DNA of 41,424 nucleotides from an uncultured Sphingomonas sp. (GTDB lineage Bacteria; Pseudomonadota; Alphaproteobacteria; Sphingomonadales; Sphingomonadaceae). Below, in pieces: positions 16,646 to 26,617 of this stretch (positions within the stretch are counted from its first letter, which is position 1; each line of letters begins with the position of its first letter). The stretch lies in assembly GCF_902806265.1 (NCBI RefSeq), contig NZ_CADCVZ010000023.1, forward strand, positions 1 to 41,424, written 5' to 3'. Below the pieces are notes generated by a model that did no database searches, had not been told where the DNA came from, and saw only the letters and a program-made list of their open reading frames with translations. Both the position numbers and the translations under genes were made by a program.

Positions 16646-17530
16646 ATGGCGAGTTCCGCCCCCCGCACCTTGTCGAACGACGGCGTGGTTGAGGCCGCGC
16701 AGGCGGCGCTCGGCGACTTACTGGTCGCAACCAAGGACCATGTCGGCGAGATCACCCTTACCGTCCGCCGCGAAGGCGTGGCGGAGGTCTGCCGCTTGCT
16801 GCGCGACACGCCGGGGCTGGAGTATCAGCAGCTGATGGAAATCGCGGGGGTCGATTATCCAAACCGGCCTGAGCGGTTCGAGGTCAACTACCATCTGCTG
16901 TCGCTGACCCGGAATCGCCGCATTCGGATCAAGGTGACGACCGACGAGCGGACCCCGGTGCCGACGGTGACCACCTTGTGGCCGGTGGCGGGCTGGTTGG
17001 AGCGGGAAGTGTTCGATCTCTATGGCGTGACCTTCGCCGGCAACCGCGACCTGCGGCGCATCCTCACCGATTATGGCTTCGAGGGGCACCCGTTGCGTAA
17101 GGACTTCCCGCTGACGGGCTATGTCGAGATGCGCTATTCGGAAGCCGAGAAGCGGGTGGTGTACGAGCCGGTCGACCTGCCCCAGGACTTCCGCGCGTTC
17201 GACTTCTTATCGACGTGGAACGGGCCCGAGTACCGGCTGCCGGGCGACGAGAAGGCCGAGCCCGAAGCTCCCGGCGGCTATTCGCCAGCACCGGCGACGG
17301 GCGCCTCGCCCAAGGTCGAGAGCGCAGCAGGCGCGGGCAAGCGCGAGAACAACAAGCCCTACACTTCCGACCATGAGGACCGGAAAACCGCGGGCGTGCA
17401 AGAGGCGCAGGCCGAGGCGCGCAAGCCCAACGAGGCCAAGCAGGCGCAGGTCGGCGGCGTGAAGACCGACCTGCCCGAGCCCACGCCCGATAGCCCCAAC
17501 GTGACCCGCGACAGCGGGGAGGCGCAATAA
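16646..17530 (+). CDS. nuoC: NADH-quinone oxidoreductase subunit C with a C-terminal extension
   Basis: A 294-residue subunit (30-kDa type) of the peripheral arm that packs against NuoD. The core (about 15-200) ends with the family signature [38 protein letters not shown], then [12 protein letters not shown]. Residues 201-294 are an added tail rich in Ala, Glu, Lys, Pro and Asn with no predicted fold. It nearly doubles the distance from the last core motif to the stop compared with most NuoC proteins. The ATG lies one base after the nuoB stop. AAGGA is 15 bases upstream, so in-frame TTG 16634 is a possible alternative start. Confidence 0.92.
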   Translation: MASSAPRTLSNDGVVEAAQAALGDLLVATKDHVGEITLTVRREGVAEVCRLLRDTPGLEYQQLMEIAGVDYPNRPERFEVNYHLLSLTRNRRIRIKVTTDERTPVPTVTTLWPVAGWLEREVFDLYGVTFAGNRDLRRILTDYGFEGHPLRKDFPLTGYVEMRYSEAEKRVVYEPVDLPQDFRAFDFLSTWNGPEYRLPGDEKAEPEAPGGYSPAPATGASPKVESAAGAGKRENNKPYTSDHEDRKTAGVQEAQAEARKPNEAKQAQVGGVKTDLPEPTPDSPNVTRDSGEAQ

Positions 17531-18816
17531 TGAGCAGCGACAACCTGGTGACCCTCCCCTCGGGCGAGGTTGCGGATGACTTCCGCCAGACTCGCCGCGT
17601 CGAAGTCAGCGTGCTTCCCGAAGCCGGCGACCGGAACGCCGGCGACGAGACCATCCGTAACTACACCATCAACTTCGGACCCCAGCATCCGGCGGCGCAC
17701 GGCGTGCTGCGGCTGATCATGGAGCTGGACGGCGAGATCGTCGAGCGGGTCGACCCGCACGTCGGCCTGCTCCACCGCGGCACAGAGAAGTTCATCGAGT
17801 ACAAGACCTACATCCAGTCGATCCCCTACTTCGACCGGCTCGATTATTGCTCGCCCATGTGCATGGAGCACAGCTTCGTGCTGGCGATCGAGAAGCTGAT
17901 GGGCCTCGAGATCCCGCCGCGCGCCCAGTACATCCGCGTGCTGATGGCGGAACTGACCCGCATCATGAATCACATGCTGAACCTCGGCAGCCATGTGATG
18001 GACGTGGGCGCGATGACGCCCAACTTGTGGATGTTCGAGATCCGCGAGGACCTGATGCAGCTCTACGAGCGGGTATCGGGCGCGCGGATGCACGCCAACT
18101 ATTTCCGTCCGGGCGGCGTCCGGCAGGACATCCCGCCCAAGGTGCTGAGCGACATCGGTGAGTTCCTCGACAACCGGCTGAAGCTGTTCGAGGACGCGAT
18201 CAGCTTGGTCGCGGACAACCGCATCTTCAAGCAGCGCAACGTCGACATCGCCAAGGTCGCGCGCGAGGACGCGATCGCCTGGGGCTTCTCCGGCCCGATG
18301 ATCCGCGCGGCGGGTATCCCTTGGGACATCCGCAAGTCGCAGCCTTACGAGGTTTACGACCAGATGGACTTCGAGGTGCCGGTGGGCACCAACAGCGATT
18401 GCTACGACCGTTTCATGATCCGCGTGGAGGAGGTCCGGCAAAGCTGGAAGATCGCCCGCCAGTGCCTGCTGGAGATGCCGGCCGGCCCCACCGCCACCGC
18501 CGACCAGAAGGTGTTTCCGCCGACCCGCGCGGAGATGAAGACCTCGATGGAAGCGCTGATCCACCATTTCAAACTGTTCACCGAAGGCTTCCACGTGCCC
18601 GCGGGCGAAGTCTATGTCGCGACGGAGAGCCCCAAGGGCGAGTTCGGCGTCTACCTGGTCGCGGACGGCACCAACAAGCCGTACCGCTGCAAGATTCGCC
18701 CGACCGCGTTCAGCCACCTGCAGGCGATGGACTTTATGATGAAGGGCCACATGCTGGCCGACGCGACCGCGGTGCTGGGCGCGATGGACATCGTGTTCGG
18801 GGAGTGTGACCGGTGA
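17530..18816 (+). CDS. nuoD: NADH-quinone oxidoreductase subunit D
   Basis: A 428-residue 49-kDa subunit that forms the quinone pocket together with Nuo[16 protein letters not shown] (about 50-64) carries the quinone-binding histidines. [25 protein letters not shown] and the final DIVFGECDR are also present. It is a separate gene, not the NuoCD fusion of E. coli. About 35 extra residues precede the first motif. The ATG overlaps the nuoC stop by one base. At its 3' end a GTGA overlap begins a tiny membrane-protein gene instead of nuoE. Confidence 0.95.
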   Translation: MSSDNLVTLPSGEVADDFRQTRRVEVSVLPEAGDRNAGDETIRNYTINFGPQHPAAHGVLRLIMELDGEIVERVDPHVGLLHRGTEKFIEYKTYIQSIPYFDRLDYCSPMCMEHSFVLAIEKLMGLEIPPRAQYIRVLMAELTRIMNHMLNLGSHVMDVGAMTPNLWMFEIREDLMQLYERVSGARMHANYFRPGGVRQDIPPKVLSDIGEFLDNRLKLFEDAISLVADNRIFKQRNVDIAKVAREDAIAWGFSGPMIRAAGIPWDIRKSQPYEVYDQMDFEVPVGTNSDCYDRFMIRVEEVRQSWKIARQCLLEMPAGPTATADQKVFPPTRAEMKTSMEALIHHFKLFTEGFHVPAGEVYVATESPKGEFGVYLVADGTNKPYRCKIRPTAFSHLQAMDFMMKGHMLADATAVLGAMDIVFGECDR

Positions 18817-18980
18817 AGGCTGCTTATTCCACCCGCGTCTTCGCGCTTGTCGCGTTCACCATTGCAGCCACGGCGTTCGGGATCGGCCAGCTCCAGCCCG
18901 GAGCTGGCGTGCTCTTCGTGATTGCCGCTTCGACCGGCTGGGTCGTTTGGAACAGCAACCGAAGGGTGACCCGTGGCTGA
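18813..18980 (+). CDS. Small membrane protein between nuoD and nuoE
   Basis: GTG 18813 overlaps the nuoD stop (GTGA) and the TGA at 18978-18980 lies eight bases inside nuoE. The 55-residue product begins [15 protein letters not shown] and has two predicted membrane helices (about 8-24 and 30-47), ending in a basic tail (NSNRRVTRG). I do not recognise a family. Overlap with both neighbours argues that it is translated in the Complex I operon. A similar two-helix gene occurs between nuoE and nuoF. It could be an assembly or accessory factor or an unrelated passenger; sequence alone does not decide. Confidence 0.6.
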   Translation: MKAAYSTRVFALVAFTIAATAFGIGQLQPGAGVLFVIAASTGWVVWNSNRRVTRG

Positions 18981-19665
18981 ACGTCACTTCGCCCCTGACG
19001 TACCCGAATTGCGCGAGCGTTGGGGCGCCTTCGCCTGGGACGCCAAGCATGCCCCACGCGCAGCCGAGATCCTTGCGCGTTATCCGGAGGGGCGGAAGGC
19101 TTCGGCCGTGATGCCGCTGCTCGACCTCGCCCAGCGGCAGGTAGGCGAGGAGACCGGCACGCAGGGCTGGCTGCCGATCCCGGTGATCGAGTTCGTCGCG
19201 GCGGAGTGCGCGATGCCGCCGATGCGCGCGCTGGAGGTCGCCAGCTTCTACACCATGTACAATCTGGTCCCGGTCGGTCGCTACCACATCCAGCTGTGCG
19301 GGACGACGCCGTGCATGCTGCGCGGTTCCGACGACGTACTCGCGGCGTGCGAAAGCCGGGGCATCAAGAAGGGTTATACGACGCCCGATGGCTTGTTCAC
19401 GCTGACCGAGGTCGAGTGCCTCGGCGCCTGCGCCAACGCGCCGATGGTCCAGATTAACGACGACAATTACGAGGACCTCACTGCCGACAGCATGGGCGCG
19501 GTCATCGACGCGCTGGCCAAGGGTGAGCCGGTCAAGAAGGGTCCACAGATCGACCGGCAGACCAGCTGTCCGGAGGACGGTCCGACCAGCCTCAAGAAGA
19601 TGGCCGAGCGCAACTATGACTACCGCCCGCAATGGAACGCCGCGCATGCGGGGACCGACGCATGA
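18973..19665 (+). CDS. nuoE: NADH-quinone oxidoreductase subunit E
   Basis: A 230-residue 24-kDa subunit. Thioredoxin-like [2Fe-2S] ligands for cluster N1a are complete: Cys109 and Cys114 in LCGTTPCML, Cys149 and Cys153 in ECLGACANAP. ASFYTMYNLVPVGRYHIQLC precedes them. It works with NuoF in NADH oxidation. The C-terminal 50 residues (after KGEPVKKGPQ) are hydrophilic and longer than in E. coli NuoE. The GTG start overlaps the preceding small gene. The stop overlaps another small gene as ATGA. Confidence 0.93.
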   Translation: MAERHFAPDVPELRERWGAFAWDAKHAPRAAEILARYPEGRKASAVMPLLDLAQRQVGEETGTQGWLPIPVIEFVAAECAMPPMRALEVASFYTMYNLVPVGRYHIQLCGTTPCMLRGSDDVLAACESRGIKKGYTTPDGLFTLTEVECLGACANAPMVQINDDNYEDLTADSMGAVIDALAKGEPVKKGPQIDRQTSCPEDGPTSLKKMAERNYDYRPQWNAAHAGTDA

Positions 19666-19802
19666 GCGATCTTCTCGTTATCATCCTTGCCCTGGTCGCC
19701 GCGTTCCTCGCCTTTCGCTTCATCGCCGGCCTGGTTAAGTTCGCGGTGCTGGCGGCCATCGTGATCGCTGTCATCTACTTCCTTTCGCAAGGTGCGATGT
19801 GA
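19662..19802 (+). CDS. Small membrane protein (46 aa) between nuoE and nuoF
   Basis: ATG 19662 overlaps the nuoE stop (ATGA) and the TGA at 19800-19802 overlaps the next small gene's ATG. Apart from the charged start (MSD), an Arg at 19 and a Lys at 26, nearly every residue is hydrophobic, giving two short helices or one long helix (about 4-24 and 27-42). It has no cysteine or recognised motif. The chain of stop-start overlaps suggests translational coupling through to nuoF. Function unknown. Confidence 0.55.
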   Translation: MSDLLVIILALVAAFLAFRFIAGLVKFAVLAAIVIAVIYFLSQGAM

Positions 19803-19966
19803 TGAGCTCGCGGACACGCAACTTCGCGCTGATCTTAGGTCTCGGCCTGATTGCATTTGCAGTGTTTCAGCTGCTGACTGGCGGCGCGTGGGTCGCTTTC
19901 GCCATCCTTGGCGGTCTGATGCTGGTGCTTGGCACGGCTTCCATTCGAGCGGGAAGTGATCGCTGA
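19802..19966 (+). CDS. Small membrane protein (54 aa) upstream of nuoF
   Basis: TGATG joins it to the preceding 46-aa gene, and another TGATG joins it to nuoF. The product starts [16 protein letters not shown] and has two predicted helices (about 8-25 and 28-47) with a short charged tail (RAGSDR). Its layout (basic N-terminus, helix, LLTGGAW-type turn, helix, charged tail) resembles the 55-aa protein after nuoD, so the two may be distant paralogues. That is an eyeball comparison only. Function unknown. Confidence 0.6.
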   Translation: MSSRTRNFALILGLGLIAFAVFQLLTGGAWVAFAILGGLMLVLGTASIRAGSDR

Positions 19967-21276
19967 TGGGTTTTACCGGGCCACTCGCGGACAAGGACCG
20001 CATCTTCACCAACCTTTACGGCTTCCAGTCCCCCGACCTGAAGACTGCGCAGGCGCGTGGCGATTGGGATGGTACCAAGGCGCTCATGGCGATCGGCCAG
20101 GACGCGATCATCGACGTGGTCAAGGCGTCGGGCTTGCGCGGGCGCGGCGGGGCGGGCTTCCCGACCGGGATGAAGTGGGGCTTCATGCCCAAGGAGCCGA
20201 AGCCCGGCAAACCCAATTTCCTGGTGATCAACGCCGATGAGTCCGAGCCCGGCAGCTGCAAGGACCGCGAGATCCTGCGCCACGACCCGCACAAGCTGGT
20301 CGAAGGCGCTCTGATCGCCGGCTTCGCGATGCGCGCGCGGGCGAGCTACATCTACGTCCGCGGCGAGTTCATCGAGGAAGCGGCGGCGCTGGAGCGGGCG
20401 GTCAAGGAGGCCTATGCTGCCGGCCTGCTCGGCAAGAACGCCGCGGGCTCCGGCTACGACTTCGACCTGTTCGTGCACCGCGGCGCGGGCGCCTACATCT
20501 GCGGCGAAGAGACCGCGATGCTGGAAAGCCTGGAAGGCAAGCAGGGCCGCCCGCGGCTGAAGCCGCCGTTCCCGGCCGGCGCGGGGCTGTACGGCTGTCC
20601 GACCACCGTCAACAATGTGGAATCGATCGCGGTCGTGCCGACGATCCTGCGGCGCGGCGCGGCCTGGTTCGCTGGCTTCGGCAATCCCAAGAACGAAGGC
20701 ACCAAGCTGTTCCAGATCAGCGGCCATGTGAACCGACCGTGCGTGGTCGAGGAAAGCATGTCGATCCCGTTCCGCGAGCTGATCGACCGCCATTGCGGCG
20801 GCATCCGTGGTGGATGGGACAACCTGCTGGCGGTGATCCCCGGCGGCTCCTCGGTCCCGCTGGTTCCGGCCGCCGAGATCACCGACGCGCCGATGGACTT
20901 CGATGGGCTGAAGGCGCTCGGCTCCGGCCTCGGCACCGCGGCGGTGATCGTGATGGACAAGTCCACCGACATCGTCCGCGCGATCAGCCGCATCAGCTAT
21001 TTCTACAAGCACGAGAGCTGCGGCCAGTGCACCCCGTGCCGCGAGGGCACCGGCTGGATGTGGCGCATCATGGAGCGGCTCCGCGACGGCGACGCGCCCG
21101 TCGAGATGATCGACCGGCTGCACGACGTCACCAAGCAGATCGAAGGCCACACCATCTGCGCGCTGGGCGACGCGGCGGCGTGGCCGATCCAGGGCTTGAT
21201 CAAGCACTTCCGTCCGGAACTTGAACGCCGCATAGTGGAGCGGAACAGGGGCAAGATGCTGGAGGCAGCTGAATGA
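19966..21276 (+). CDS. nuoF: NADH-quinone oxidoreductase subunit F
   Basis: A 436-residue flavoprotein that oxidises [20 protein letters not shown] (about 56-71) binds [19 protein letters not shown] and [19 protein letters not shown] bind FMN. The N3 [4Fe-4S] ligands are in [13 protein letters not shown] plus the later TICALGD cysteine. Length is standard. It is translated from an ATG fused to the stop of the preceding 54-aa gene, and its own stop overlaps the start of a secreted-protein gene (ATGA). Confidence 0.95.
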   Translation: MGFTGPLADKDRIFTNLYGFQSPDLKTAQARGDWDGTKALMAIGQDAIIDVVKASGLRGRGGAGFPTGMKWGFMPKEPKPGKPNFLVINADESEPGSCKDREILRHDPHKLVEGALIAGFAMRARASYIYVRGEFIEEAAALERAVKEAYAAGLLGKNAAGSGYDFDLFVHRGAGAYICGEETAMLESLEGKQGRPRLKPPFPAGAGLYGCPTTVNNVESIAVVPTILRRGAAWFAGFGNPKNEGTKLFQISGHVNRPCVVEESMSIPFRELIDRHCGGIRGGWDNLLAVIPGGSSVPLVPAAEITDAPMDFDGLKALGSGLGTAAVIVMDKSTDIVRAISRISYFYKHESCGQCTPCREGTGWMWRIMERLRDGDAPVEMIDRLHDVTKQIEGHTICALGDAAAWPIQGLIKHFRPELERRIVERNRGKMLEAAE

Positions 21277-21983
21277 GGGGCGTTGGATTGATTGCGACGA
21301 TGGGGGTTGTCTTTGCTCTAGGAGTGGCAAGCTCGGCTGGCGCTCAGCAGCAGCACTCCACGGAGTGGCGGACCAAACCGGCTAAGGAGCGTTATCGTGG
21401 GGCAGCCTCCCGCGATGCGGCTATGGAATTGGCCGCTTACTCGCGCTGCGTGGCGAATCTCCGGTACGATAAAGCGCGATCGCTGGTTCTGTCTCCATAT
21501 GCGTCTTCGCAGCAAGCTGCCGCGGCAAGGCAGGTCATCCAGCGGGGTAACGATGACTGTATGACCGACTCGAGTTTCGGGGAAGCGCGTTTGGGGTTCG
21601 CACCGGAGATCCTTGCGGGTGGGGTCGCTCAGGTGCTGGTGCTCAAGGACTACCCAGACCTTCCCGCGATGATCGGCTCGTACCAGTGGGACGCGAAGGC
21701 GGAGGCCGCCCGCTCGGCGCAGCTTAACGCCGCCGAGATCTTTGGGCGGTGCGTTGTTCACCGCGACTCCGCCGCGGCATTGGCGTTGTTCTCGTCTCAG
21801 CCGGCAAGTCAGAACGAACGGGTGGCCATCGATCGGCTGCGTGACGATCTCGGCCAGTGCCTGGCCCCTGGAAGCACGATAAAGATCAACGGAATGTTCC
21901 TCCGCAACGCGGCGGGGGTGGCTGCTTACCGGTTGGGCCAGCAGATACAGCCGCGCGGCAGGAAGGCCAGCGCAAGTCGATGA
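21273..21983 (+). CDS. Secreted protein with duplicated two-cysteine module, inside the nuo operon
   Basis: A 236-residue protein; ATG 21273 overlaps the nuoF stop. A signal peptide is evident ([21 protein letters not shown], cut near residue 24), so the mature protein is periplasmic. Two similar modules follow: YSRCV...DDCMTDS (Cys59 and Cys96) and FGRCV...GQCLAPG (Cys160 and Cys196). Each has cysteines 36-37 residues apart and a shared downstream stretch ending in GVAQVLVL or GVAAYRLG, suggesting internal duplication with one disulfide per module. No catalytic motif is recognised. Codons look less GC-biased than in the nuo genes, hinting at different ancestry. Confidence 0.65.
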   Translation: MRGVGLIATMGVVFALGVASSAGAQQQHSTEWRTKPAKERYRGAASRDAAMELAAYSRCVANLRYDKARSLVLSPYASSQQAAAARQVIQRGNDDCMTDSSFGEARLGFAPEILAGGVAQVLVLKDYPDLPAMIGSYQWDAKAEAARSAQLNAAEIFGRCVVHRDSAAALALFSSQPASQNERVAIDRLRDDLGQCLAPGSTIKINGMFLRNAAGVAAYRLGQQIQPRGRKASASR

Positions 21984-21996
21984 GTGGCTCTTGATA

Positions 21997-24009
21997 ATGC
22001 CTAAAGTAACTGTTGACGATCAGGAAATCGAAGTCCCGCAGGGCGCGACCGTGCTGCAGGCTTGCGAGCTTGCGGGCAAGGAGATCCCGCGCTTCTGCTA
22101 CCATGAGCGGCTGAGCATCGCCGGCAATTGCCGCATGTGCCTGGTCGAGGTGGCGCCGGGGCCGCCCAAGCCGCAGGCGAGCTGTGCGCTGCCGGCGGCG
22201 GACGGGCAGACCATCCGCACCGACAGCGCGCTGGTCAAGAAGGCGCGCGAGGGGGTGATGGAGTTCCTGCTCATCAACCACCCGCTCGACTGCCCGATCT
22301 GCGACCAGGGCGGCGAGTGCGACCTGCAGGACCAGGCGATGGCTTATGGCCGGTCGAAGAGCCGCTTCCACGAGAACAAGCGCTCGGTCGACGACAAGTA
22401 CATGGGGCCGATCATCAAGACGGCCATGACGCGCTGCATCCAGTGCACCCGCTGCGTGCGGTTCGCGGAGGAAGTGGCGGGGACGCCCGAACTCGGGCTG
22501 CTGTACCGCGGCGAGGACTTGCAGATCACCGCTTACCTCGAGCGCGCGGTCACCAGCGAGCTCAGCGGCAACCTGGCCGACCTGTGTCCCGTCGGCGCGC
22601 TGCTGCAGGCGCCGCAAAGCTTCGAGGCGCGGCCATGGGAGCTGCGCCGGATGCCGGCCATCGACGTGATGGACGCGGTCGGCACCAACATTCGCCTCGA
22701 CACGCGCGGGCCGCAGGTGATGCGGATCCTGCCGCGGATCAACGAGGACGTGAATGAGGAATGGTGCTCGGACAAGACCCGGCACCATGCCGACGCGCTG
22801 GTCCGGGGCCGGCTCGACCGGCCATGGGTGCGGGTCGCAGGCAAGCTGCGCGAGGCGAGCTGGGGCGAGGCGCTGGCCGGGCTGGCCGAGCGGCTGCGGG
22901 CGGCCGGGCCGAAGGTTGCCGCGATCGCGGGCGACCTGCTCGACGCGGAGACGATGTTCGCAGCCAAGAAGCTGCTGCAAGGGCAGGGTTCGGCGCTGCT
23001 GGAAGGCCGGCAGACGGGGCTCGATTATGATGTGTCGTCGCTTTCCGCGGTAGCGTTCAACTCGACCATCGCTGGCATCGAGGACGCGGACGTCATCCTG
23101 CTAGTCGGGACCAACCCGCGCTGGGAGGCGCCGCTGGTCAACACCCGCATCCGCAAGGCGGTGCGTCGGGGCGGGGCCACCGTGTTCAGCATTGGGCCGC
23201 TGGTCGACCTCGCCTACCCGGTCACCAACATTGGCGACGACTTGGCGCTGCTCGGCAAGCTGCCGTCCAACGTCGCGGAGGCGTTCGCGGCGGCTGAGCG
23301 GCCGGCGCTGATCCTGGGACCGGGCGCGCTGGCGGCGGGAGCGCTCGGCGCTGGGCTGGCGGCGGCGGCGAGCCTGAACCTCGTCCGCGAGGGCTGGAAC
23401 GGGTTCAACGTGATCCACACGGCGGCATCGCGCATGGCGGGCCTGCTGCTCGGCTACGCGCAGCCGGGCGGCATCGCCGACGTGGAGGCCGCGCGGCCGG
23501 ACGTCGTGCTGCTGCTCGGCGCGGACGAGGTCGCGCCGGAGCGGTTCGCAGGCGCGTTCAAGGTCTACATCGGTCACCATGGCGACAAGGGCGCGCGACA
23601 GGCCGACCTGGTGCTGCCCGCCGCCGCATACCCGGAGAAGCACGGCACCTATGTCAACCTGGAGGGCCGGGCGCAGCGCGGCGAGAAGGCGAGCTTCCCG
23701 CCGGGCGACGCGCGCGAGGACTGGACGATCTTCCGGGCAGTCAGCGACCTGCTGGGCAAGCCGCTGCCGTTCGACCGCTTCGACCAGCTGCGCGCCGCGA
23801 TGATCGCTGAGGTGCCGGCGCTAGGCATCGACGGGCTGATCGACCTGCCCTGGGCGGCGCCGTCGCTTGCCGCCGACGCTAGCGGACCGGTGACGCTGCC
23901 GATCAGCGACTTTTACCTCACCAATGCCATCACCCGGGCGAGCCCGACCATGCACCGGTGCTCGGCCGAGCTGCTGCGCGGCGAAACGTTCGCGGAGGCT
24001 GCGGAGTGA
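21997..24009 (+). CDS. nuoG: NADH-quinone oxidoreductase subunit G
   Basis: A 670-residue 75-kDa subunit carrying the electron wire. [2Fe-2S] N1b: Cys34, Cys45, Cys48 and Cys63. Then [14 protein letters not shown] (N5, with the unusual His ligand) and CIQCTRC with a later LCPVGAL cysteine (N4). The extra N7 cluster of E. coli-type NuoG is not seen. The C-terminal part is a molybdopterin-oxidoreductase-like domain without a cofactor. I use ATG 21997; a TTG six bases upstream is a weaker option. GTGA overlaps nuoH. Confidence 0.94.
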   Translation: MPKVTVDDQEIEVPQGATVLQACELAGKEIPRFCYHERLSIAGNCRMCLVEVAPGPPKPQASCALPAADGQTIRTDSALVKKAREGVMEFLLINHPLDCPICDQGGECDLQDQAMAYGRSKSRFHENKRSVDDKYMGPIIKTAMTRCIQCTRCVRFAEEVAGTPELGLLYRGEDLQITAYLERAVTSELSGNLADLCPVGALLQAPQSFEARPWELRRMPAIDVMDAVGTNIRLDTRGPQVMRILPRINEDVNEEWCSDKTRHHADALVRGRLDRPWVRVAGKLREASWGEALAGLAERLRAAGPKVAAIAGDLLDAETMFAAKKLLQGQGSALLEGRQTGLDYDVSSLSAVAFNSTIAGIEDADVILLVGTNPRWEAPLVNTRIRKAVRRGGATVFSIGPLVDLAYPVTNIGDDLALLGKLPSNVAEAFAAAERPALILGPGALAAGALGAGLAAAASLNLVREGWNGFNVIHTAASRMAGLLLGYAQPGGIADVEAARPDVVLLLGADEVAPERFAGAFKVYIGHHGDKGARQADLVLPAAAYPEKHGTYVNLEGRAQRGEKASFPPGDAREDWTIFRAVSDLLGKPLPFDRFDQLRAAMIAEVPALGIDGLIDLPWAAPSLAADASGPVTLPISDFYLTNAITRASPTMHRCSAELLRGETFAEAAE

Positions 24010-25052
24010 CCGCCTGGTTCCAATCCTTCGGGATCACCTACGAATGGTCGTGGTTCACAGCGACCCTGATCGGCATCCTGGTGATTGCGCTGCCGCTGAT
24101 GCTGGCGGTGGCGATGATCATCTATGCCGAGCGCAAGATCTGGGCGGCGATCGCGCTGCGCCGCGGGCCCAACGTGGTCGGGCCGTTCGGCCTGCTGCAG
24201 AGCTTCGCCGACGGCCTCAAGGTGGCGCTCAAGGAGACGATCGTCCCGACTAGCGCCAACAAGGGCCTGTTCCTGCTGGCGCCGATCATCACCTTCACCG
24301 TGGCGCTGATCGTCTGGGCGGTGGTGCCGTTCCAGCCGGGCGTAGTCCTGGCCGACATCAACGTCGGGCTGCTCTACATCCTCGCGGCGAGCTCGCTCGG
24401 CGTATACGGGGTGATCATTGCGGGTTGGTCGTCCAACTCCAAATACCCCTTCTACTCCGCGCTCCGCGCCGCGGCGCAGATGGTGAGCTACGAAGTGTCG
24501 ATCGGCTTCGTGCTGGTCTGCATGGTGCTCTACGCCGGCACCTTCAACATGACCGGCATCGTCGAGATGCAGAAGGGGCACATCCTGGGCTTCGTGAACG
24601 CCTTCGGCCTCAACCCGCTGCTGTTCCCGATCTCGGTGGTGTTCCTGATTTCGTCCATGGCCGAGACCTTCCGCACGCCGTTCGACCTGACGGAAGCGGA
24701 AAGCGAACTCGTGGCCGGCTTTCAGACCGAGTACAGCTCCATGAGCTTTGCGCTGTTCTGGCTGGGCGAGTACGGCAACGTCATCCTGATGTGCGCGCTC
24801 AACGCCATCTTCTTCTGGGGCGGGTACCTGCCACCCTTCGATTGGGCGCCGCTCTACGCCATTCCCGGCATCGTCTGGTTGTTCATCAAGATGCTGGGCT
24901 TCTTCTTCATCTTCGGCTGGGTCCGCGCGACGGTGCCGCGGTACCGCTACGACCAGCTGATGCGGCTGGGCTGGAAGATTTTCCTGCCCTTGTCCCTGGC
25001 GTTCGTCGTCCTGATTTCCGGGTGGCTGATGCTGACCCGCTATGGAGCCTAA
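24006..25052 (+). CDS. nuoH: NADH-quinone oxidoreductase subunit H
   Basis: GTG start overlapping the nuoG stop; 348 residues, eight or nine membrane helices. It forms the quinone-channel entry. Signatures: [25 protein letters not shown] (about 39-63, split here by position) and, later, the acidic loop with [20 protein letters not shown] start further upstream would merely extend into the nuoG frame, so I rejected it. The stop lies seven bases before the nuoI ATG. Confidence 0.94.
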   Translation: MTAWFQSFGITYEWSWFTATLIGILVIALPLMLAVAMIIYAERKIWAAIALRRGPNVVGPFGLLQSFADGLKVALKETIVPTSANKGLFLLAPIITFTVALIVWAVVPFQPGVVLADINVGLLYILAASSLGVYGVIIAGWSSNSKYPFYSALRAAAQMVSYEVSIGFVLVCMVLYAGTFNMTGIVEMQKGHILGFVNAFGLNPLLFPISVVFLISSMAETFRTPFDLTEAESELVAGFQTEYSSMSFALFWLGEYGNVILMCALNAIFFWGGYLPPFDWAPLYAIPGIVWLFIKMLGFFFIFGWVRATVPRYRYDQLMRLGWKIFLPLSLAFVVLISGWLMLTRYGA

Positions 25053-25059
25053 AACGGCC

Positions 25060-25545
25060 ATGAATGCCGCTCACTGGATCAAGTCGTTCACCTTATGGGA
25101 GCTGGTGAAGGGTCACGCCCTCACCCTGAAGTATTTCTTCAAGCCCAAGGCGACGATCAACTACCCCTACGAGAAGACGCCCATGTCGCCTCGCTTCCGC
25201 GGGGAGCATGCCTTACGGCGCTACCCGAATGGGGAAGAACGCTGCATCGCCTGCAAGCTGTGCGAGGCGGTGTGCCCGGCAGTGTGCATCACCATCGAAG
25301 CGGAGCCGCGGGAAGACGGGTCGCGGCGGACCACGCGCTACGACATCGATATGACCAAGTGCATCTACTGCGGGCTGTGCCAGGAGGCCTGCCCGGTGGA
25401 TGCAATCGTGGAAACGCCCAACCTCGAGTTTTCGACGGAGACGCGCGAGGAACTGTTCTACGACAAGGCGAAGCTGCTCGCCAACGGCGATCGGTGGGAG
25501 CAGGCGATCGCCGCCAACCTTGCCGCCGACGCGCCCTACCGTTAA
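25060..25545 (+). CDS. nuoI: NADH-quinone oxidoreductase subunit I
   Basis: A 161-residue ferredoxin-like subunit with clusters N6a and N6b. [12 protein letters not shown] and [15 protein letters not shown] give the two [4Fe-4S] motifs, each closed by a cysteine of the other half. An N-terminal amphipathic helix ([20 protein letters not shown]) lies on the membrane surface. I choose ATG 25060 because that helix then begins near the N-terminus as in homologues; ATG 25042 overlaps nuoH and adds six residues. A REP-like element separates it from nuoJ. Confidence 0.93.
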   Translation: MNAAHWIKSFTLWELVKGHALTLKYFFKPKATINYPYEKTPMSPRFRGEHALRRYPNGEERCIACKLCEAVCPAVCITIEAEPREDGSRRTTRYDIDMTKCIYCGLCQEACPVDAIVETPNLEFSTETREELFYDKAKLLANGDRWEQAIAANLAADAPYR

Positions 25546-25595
25546 GCGCCGCACAGCTTCGCGATACAGGGGCCAAGTTTGTCCGTTTTCCTTCT

Positions 25596-25685
25596 CCGTC
25601 ATGCCGGCGCAGGCCGGCATCCGAACTGCGTCGTGAACGCAGGTGACGGATCTTGCCTGGACCCCGGCCTGTGCCGGAGTGACGG
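25596..25685. repeat. REP-like inverted repeat, family A copy 2 (between nuoI and nuoJ)
   Basis: CCGTCATGCCGGCGCAGG near 25596 faces the near reverse complement of the same unit at 25662-25685, with an inner palindrome CTGCGT...ACGCAG. It occupies most of the 155-base gap between nuoI and nuoJ, the only sizeable break in the Complex I operon. It could partly uncouple nuoA-I from nuoJ-N expression. Confidence 0.7.
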
Positions 25686-25700
25686 CTTGAGCGAGCCCTC

Positions 25701-26312
25701 ATGATCGCGTTGCTCGCCTTCTACCTGTTCGCGACCGTCACCATCGCTTCAGCCGTGCTGGTGATCTTCGCGCGCAATCCGGTGCACAGCGTGCTGTGGC
25801 TGATCCTGGCCTTCTTCAACGCCGCCGGGCTAATCCTGCTGACCGGCGCCGAGTTCATCGCGATGCTGCTGGTGATCGTCTACGTGGGCGCGGTCGCGGT
25901 GCTGTTCCTGTTCGTCGTCATGATGCTGGACGTCGACTTTTCGTCCTTGCGCAGCGGTTTCACCCGCAACCTCCCGTTCGGTCTGATGATCGCGCTGGTG
26001 CTGCTGGCTGAGATCGTCATCGCGGTCGGGGCGCAGCAGGCCGGGCCGGTGCTGGCGCGGGGTGCCGCGGCGCCTGCGGTTGATGCGGTGTCCAATATCG
26101 AGGCGCTCGGCACCGCGCTCTACACCCGCTACCTGATCCCGTTCGAGCTTGCCGGCCTGATCCTGCTGGTGGCGATGATCGGCGCCATCGTGCTGACCCA
26201 TCGCAGCCGCGGCGACGTGCGCGGGCAGAACGCCAATCGCCAGATCAGCCGTCGGCCCCAGGACGCGACCCGCAACACCCGGCCGGTGTCGGGCGAGGGC
26301 GTGACGCTGTGA
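25701..26312 (+). CDS. nuoJ: NADH-quinone oxidoreductase subunit J
   Basis: A 203-residue membrane subunit with five predicted helices. [19 protein letters not shown] (about 25-43) and the following [20 protein letters not shown] (helix 3, with its conserved Glu/Tyr and pi-bulge region) are typical. A hydrophilic C-terminal tail (about 170-203, [20 protein letters not shown]) follows helix 5. GTGA overlap with nuoK. Confidence 0.92.
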   Translation: MIALLAFYLFATVTIASAVLVIFARNPVHSVLWLILAFFNAAGLILLTGAEFIAMLLVIVYVGAVAVLFLFVVMMLDVDFSSLRSGFTRNLPFGLMIALVLLAEIVIAVGAQQAGPVLARGAAAPAVDAVSNIEALGTALYTRYLIPFELAGLILLVAMIGAIVLTHRSRGDVRGQNANRQISRRPQDATRNTRPVSGEGVTL

Positions 26313-26614
26313 TCGGCCTCGCCCACTTCCTGACGGTCGCCGCCATCCTGTTCGTGATCGGGGTGCTCGGCATCTTTCTCAACCGGCGCAACGTCATTTT
26401 GATGCTGATGTGCATCGAGTTGCTGCTATTGAGCGTGAACATCAACCTGGTCGCGTTCAGCGCCTTCCTCGGCGACATGGCGGGGCAGGTGTTCGCCATG
26501 TTCGTGCTGACGGTGGCCGCGGCGGAAGCAGCCATCGGGCTCGCCATCATGGTCATCTTCTTCCGCCGGCGCGGCAGCATCGCCATCGACGCCGCGGACC
26601 AGATGCGCGGCTGA
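26309..26614 (+). CDS. nuoK: NADH-quinone oxidoreductase subunit K
   Basis: A 101-residue MnhC-like subunit with three helices. The two proton-channel glutamates are present: one in [13 protein letters not shown] (about residue 36) and one in [13 protein letters not shown] (about residue 72). Starts with GTG 26309 overlapping the nuoJ stop. Three bases separate it from nuoL. Confidence 0.93.
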   Translation: MIGLAHFLTVAAILFVIGVLGIFLNRRNVILMLMCIELLLLSVNINLVAFSAFLGDMAGQVFAMFVLTVAAAEAAIGLAIMVIFFRRRGSIAIDAADQMRG

Positions 26615-26617
26615 TCC

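Noticed and set aside
17359-18750. Minus-strand frame of about 460 codons opposite nuoD
   Set aside because: The plus strand codes a clear NuoD with quinone-site motifs; the antisense frame has shadow composition rich in His, Arg, Asp and Val.
19867-21330. Minus-strand frame of about 490 codons opposite nuoF
   Set aside because: It runs antisense to complete FMN, NADH and N3-cluster motifs and is a frame artefact of high GC3.
21997-24009. Missing fourth [4Fe-4S] (N7) motif in NuoG considered as damage
   Set aside because: N7 is absent from many alphaproteobacterial and mitochondrial NuoG homologues, so the absence is ordinary.
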